Shown here: piece after piece, positions 5,115 through 5,756 of the stretch
How positions within the stretch are numbered: the stretch's first letter is position 1
Layout: the number at the start of each line of letters is the position of its first letter
DNA from: Legionellales bacterium UBA5158
GTDB taxonomy: Bacteria > Pseudomonadota > Gammaproteobacteria > DSM-16500
Direction: 5' to 3'
Assembly: GCA_002413665.1 (NCBI GenBank)
Contig: DHXK01000081.1
Span: 19,465 to 25,220, forward strand
Length of the DNA stretch: 5,756 bases
The notes under the pieces: generated by a model
What the model saw: the letters and a program-made list of their open reading frames with translations, nothing else
Databases searched by the model: none
Told to the model about the DNA's origin: nothing
Made by a program: the position numbers and the translations under genes

Positions 5115-5756
5115 ATGACGCATTGTGAACCGCACGCGATTTACTTGAAAGATTATGTGGTGCCAAATTTTTTAATTAATCAAGTCGATCTGGAAGTAAC
5201 GTTGAATGAAGACTACACAATAGTTAAATCCACTCTTGCTATTCAAGCTAATTCTGCCAGCAAAAATCATACTACCGATTTAGTTTTAGTGGGGGATGCG
5301 TTAGAACTCGAATCGATTAAAATAGCGGGAACTTTGTTGTCTCCATTGCAATATCAGCTAACAGAAAAAACATTAACCATTCTTAATGTCCCCAAAGAAT
5401 TTGAATTAGAAATAAAAACTCGCATTAAGCCCCAAGAAAATACTGCATTAAGTGGGTTATATAAATCAAGCGGAAATTATTGTACGCAATGTGAAGCCGA
5501 AGGATTCCGTCGTATTACTTATTTTTTAGATCGGCCTGATGTGATGGCGCGTTTTACCACCAAGATTATTGCGGATGCTAAACGTTATCCGGTTCTTTTA
5601 TCAAATGGAAATATAGTTGATCAAGGTACACTTGCTGATGGCAAGCATTGGGTGTATTGGGAAGATCCTTTTAAAAAGCCATGTTATCTATTTGCTTTAG
5701 TGGCGGGTGATTTAGAATTTATTGAAGATAATTTTGTAACACAATCAGGTCGTAAT
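5115..5756 (+). CDS. pepN: Aminopeptidase N, M1 family (N-terminal part, continues past window edge)
   Basis: PepN is a zinc-dependent M1 aminopeptidase of about 870 residues that removes N-terminal residues from peptides in the cytoplasm. Only the first 214 codons are present, covering the N-terminal beta domain; the HExxH zinc site and GAMEN motif would lie beyond the right edge. The match to E. coli PepN is close: ENTALSGLYKSSGNYCTQCE (108-127), EGFRRITYFLDRPDVMARFT (129-148), LLSNGN (161-166), and DPFKKPCYLFALVAGD (184-199). Gln125 and Glu127 align with the E. coli residues that help bind the substrate N-terminus (Glu121 there). There is no signal peptide, as expected. The start at 5115 lines up with the family; GGAG (5099-5102) is 12 bases upstream, a slightly long spacing. 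The terminator just upstream leaves little room for its own promoter. Confidence 0.96.
   Translation, partial: MTHCEPHAIYLKDYVVPNFLINQVDLEVTLNEDYTIVKSTLAIQANSASKNHTTDLVLVGDALELESIKIAGTLLSPLQYQLTEKTLTILNVPKEFELEIKTRIKPQENTALSGLYKSSGNYCTQCEAEGFRRITYFLDRPDVMARFTTKIIADAKRYPVLLSNGNIVDQGTLADGKHWVYWEDPFKKPCYLFALVAGDLEFIEDNFVTQSGRN

Noticed and set aside
5088..5116. TTGTCA with GATTAT 17 bases later as a pepN promoter
   Set aside because: Transcription would start inside the coding region, after the only start that fits the family alignment.
1..5756. Search for tRNA/rRNA genes, riboswitches, insertion sequences, attachment sites and CRISPR repeats
   Set aside because: Nearly all bases are accounted for by coding regions, and the gaps (at most about 200 bases) show no cloverleaf, transposase remnant, terminal repeat or regularly spaced repeat array.

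Overview
This is an AT-rich, gene-dense stretch of a Gram-negative bacterial chromosome carrying mostly housekeeping genes. UbiG (ubiquinone synthesis), YgfZ, a PepN-type aminopeptidase N very close to the E. coli enzyme, and a Sec-exported small protein together point to a gammaproteobacterium. Low GC, the glutamine-dependent two-domain NAD synthetase and the MupP-like phosphatase beside ubiG would fit the Legionella/Coxiella group. That placement is an inference from composition and gene content, not a demonstrated assignment.

Layout, left to right. (1) A minus-strand pair, ygfZ then nadE (nadE runs off the left edge), separated by 14 bases and probably one operon. (2) A non-coding divergent promoter region of about 200 bases (1845-2045) with two imperfect inverted repeats. 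(3) Plus-strand pncA (nicotinamidase), followed 43 bases later by an unrecognised 109-residue, charged, helical protein. (4) A 9-base convergent junction with a weak AT-rich hairpin. (5) A minus-strand pair, ubiG then a HAD phosphatase of MupP type, 12 bases apart, with the phosphatase ribosome binding site overlapping the ubiG stop. (6) A second divergent promoter region (4435-4612). (7) A plus-strand gene for an exported, Thr/Gln-rich, repeat-containing disordered protein, closed by a strong intrinsic terminator. (8) The first 214 codons of pepN, running off the right edge.

How the genes fit together: PncA converts nicotinamide to nicotinate, and NadE performs the last step of NAD synthesis, so the left third holds the two ends of the deamidating NAD salvage route around one intergenic region. 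YgfZ is a folate-dependent Fe-S maintenance protein. UbiG makes ubiquinone. The neighbouring phosphatase is more likely a cell-wall recycling enzyme (N-acetylmuramate 6-phosphate phosphatase) than a true phosphoglycolate phosphatase, judged by its C-terminal signature and its position beside ubiG.

I see no mobile element, CRISPR array, RNA gene or clear defence system. The least explained elements are the Thr-rich secreted protein and the coiled-coil-like orphan after pncA; both lack a recognised function.
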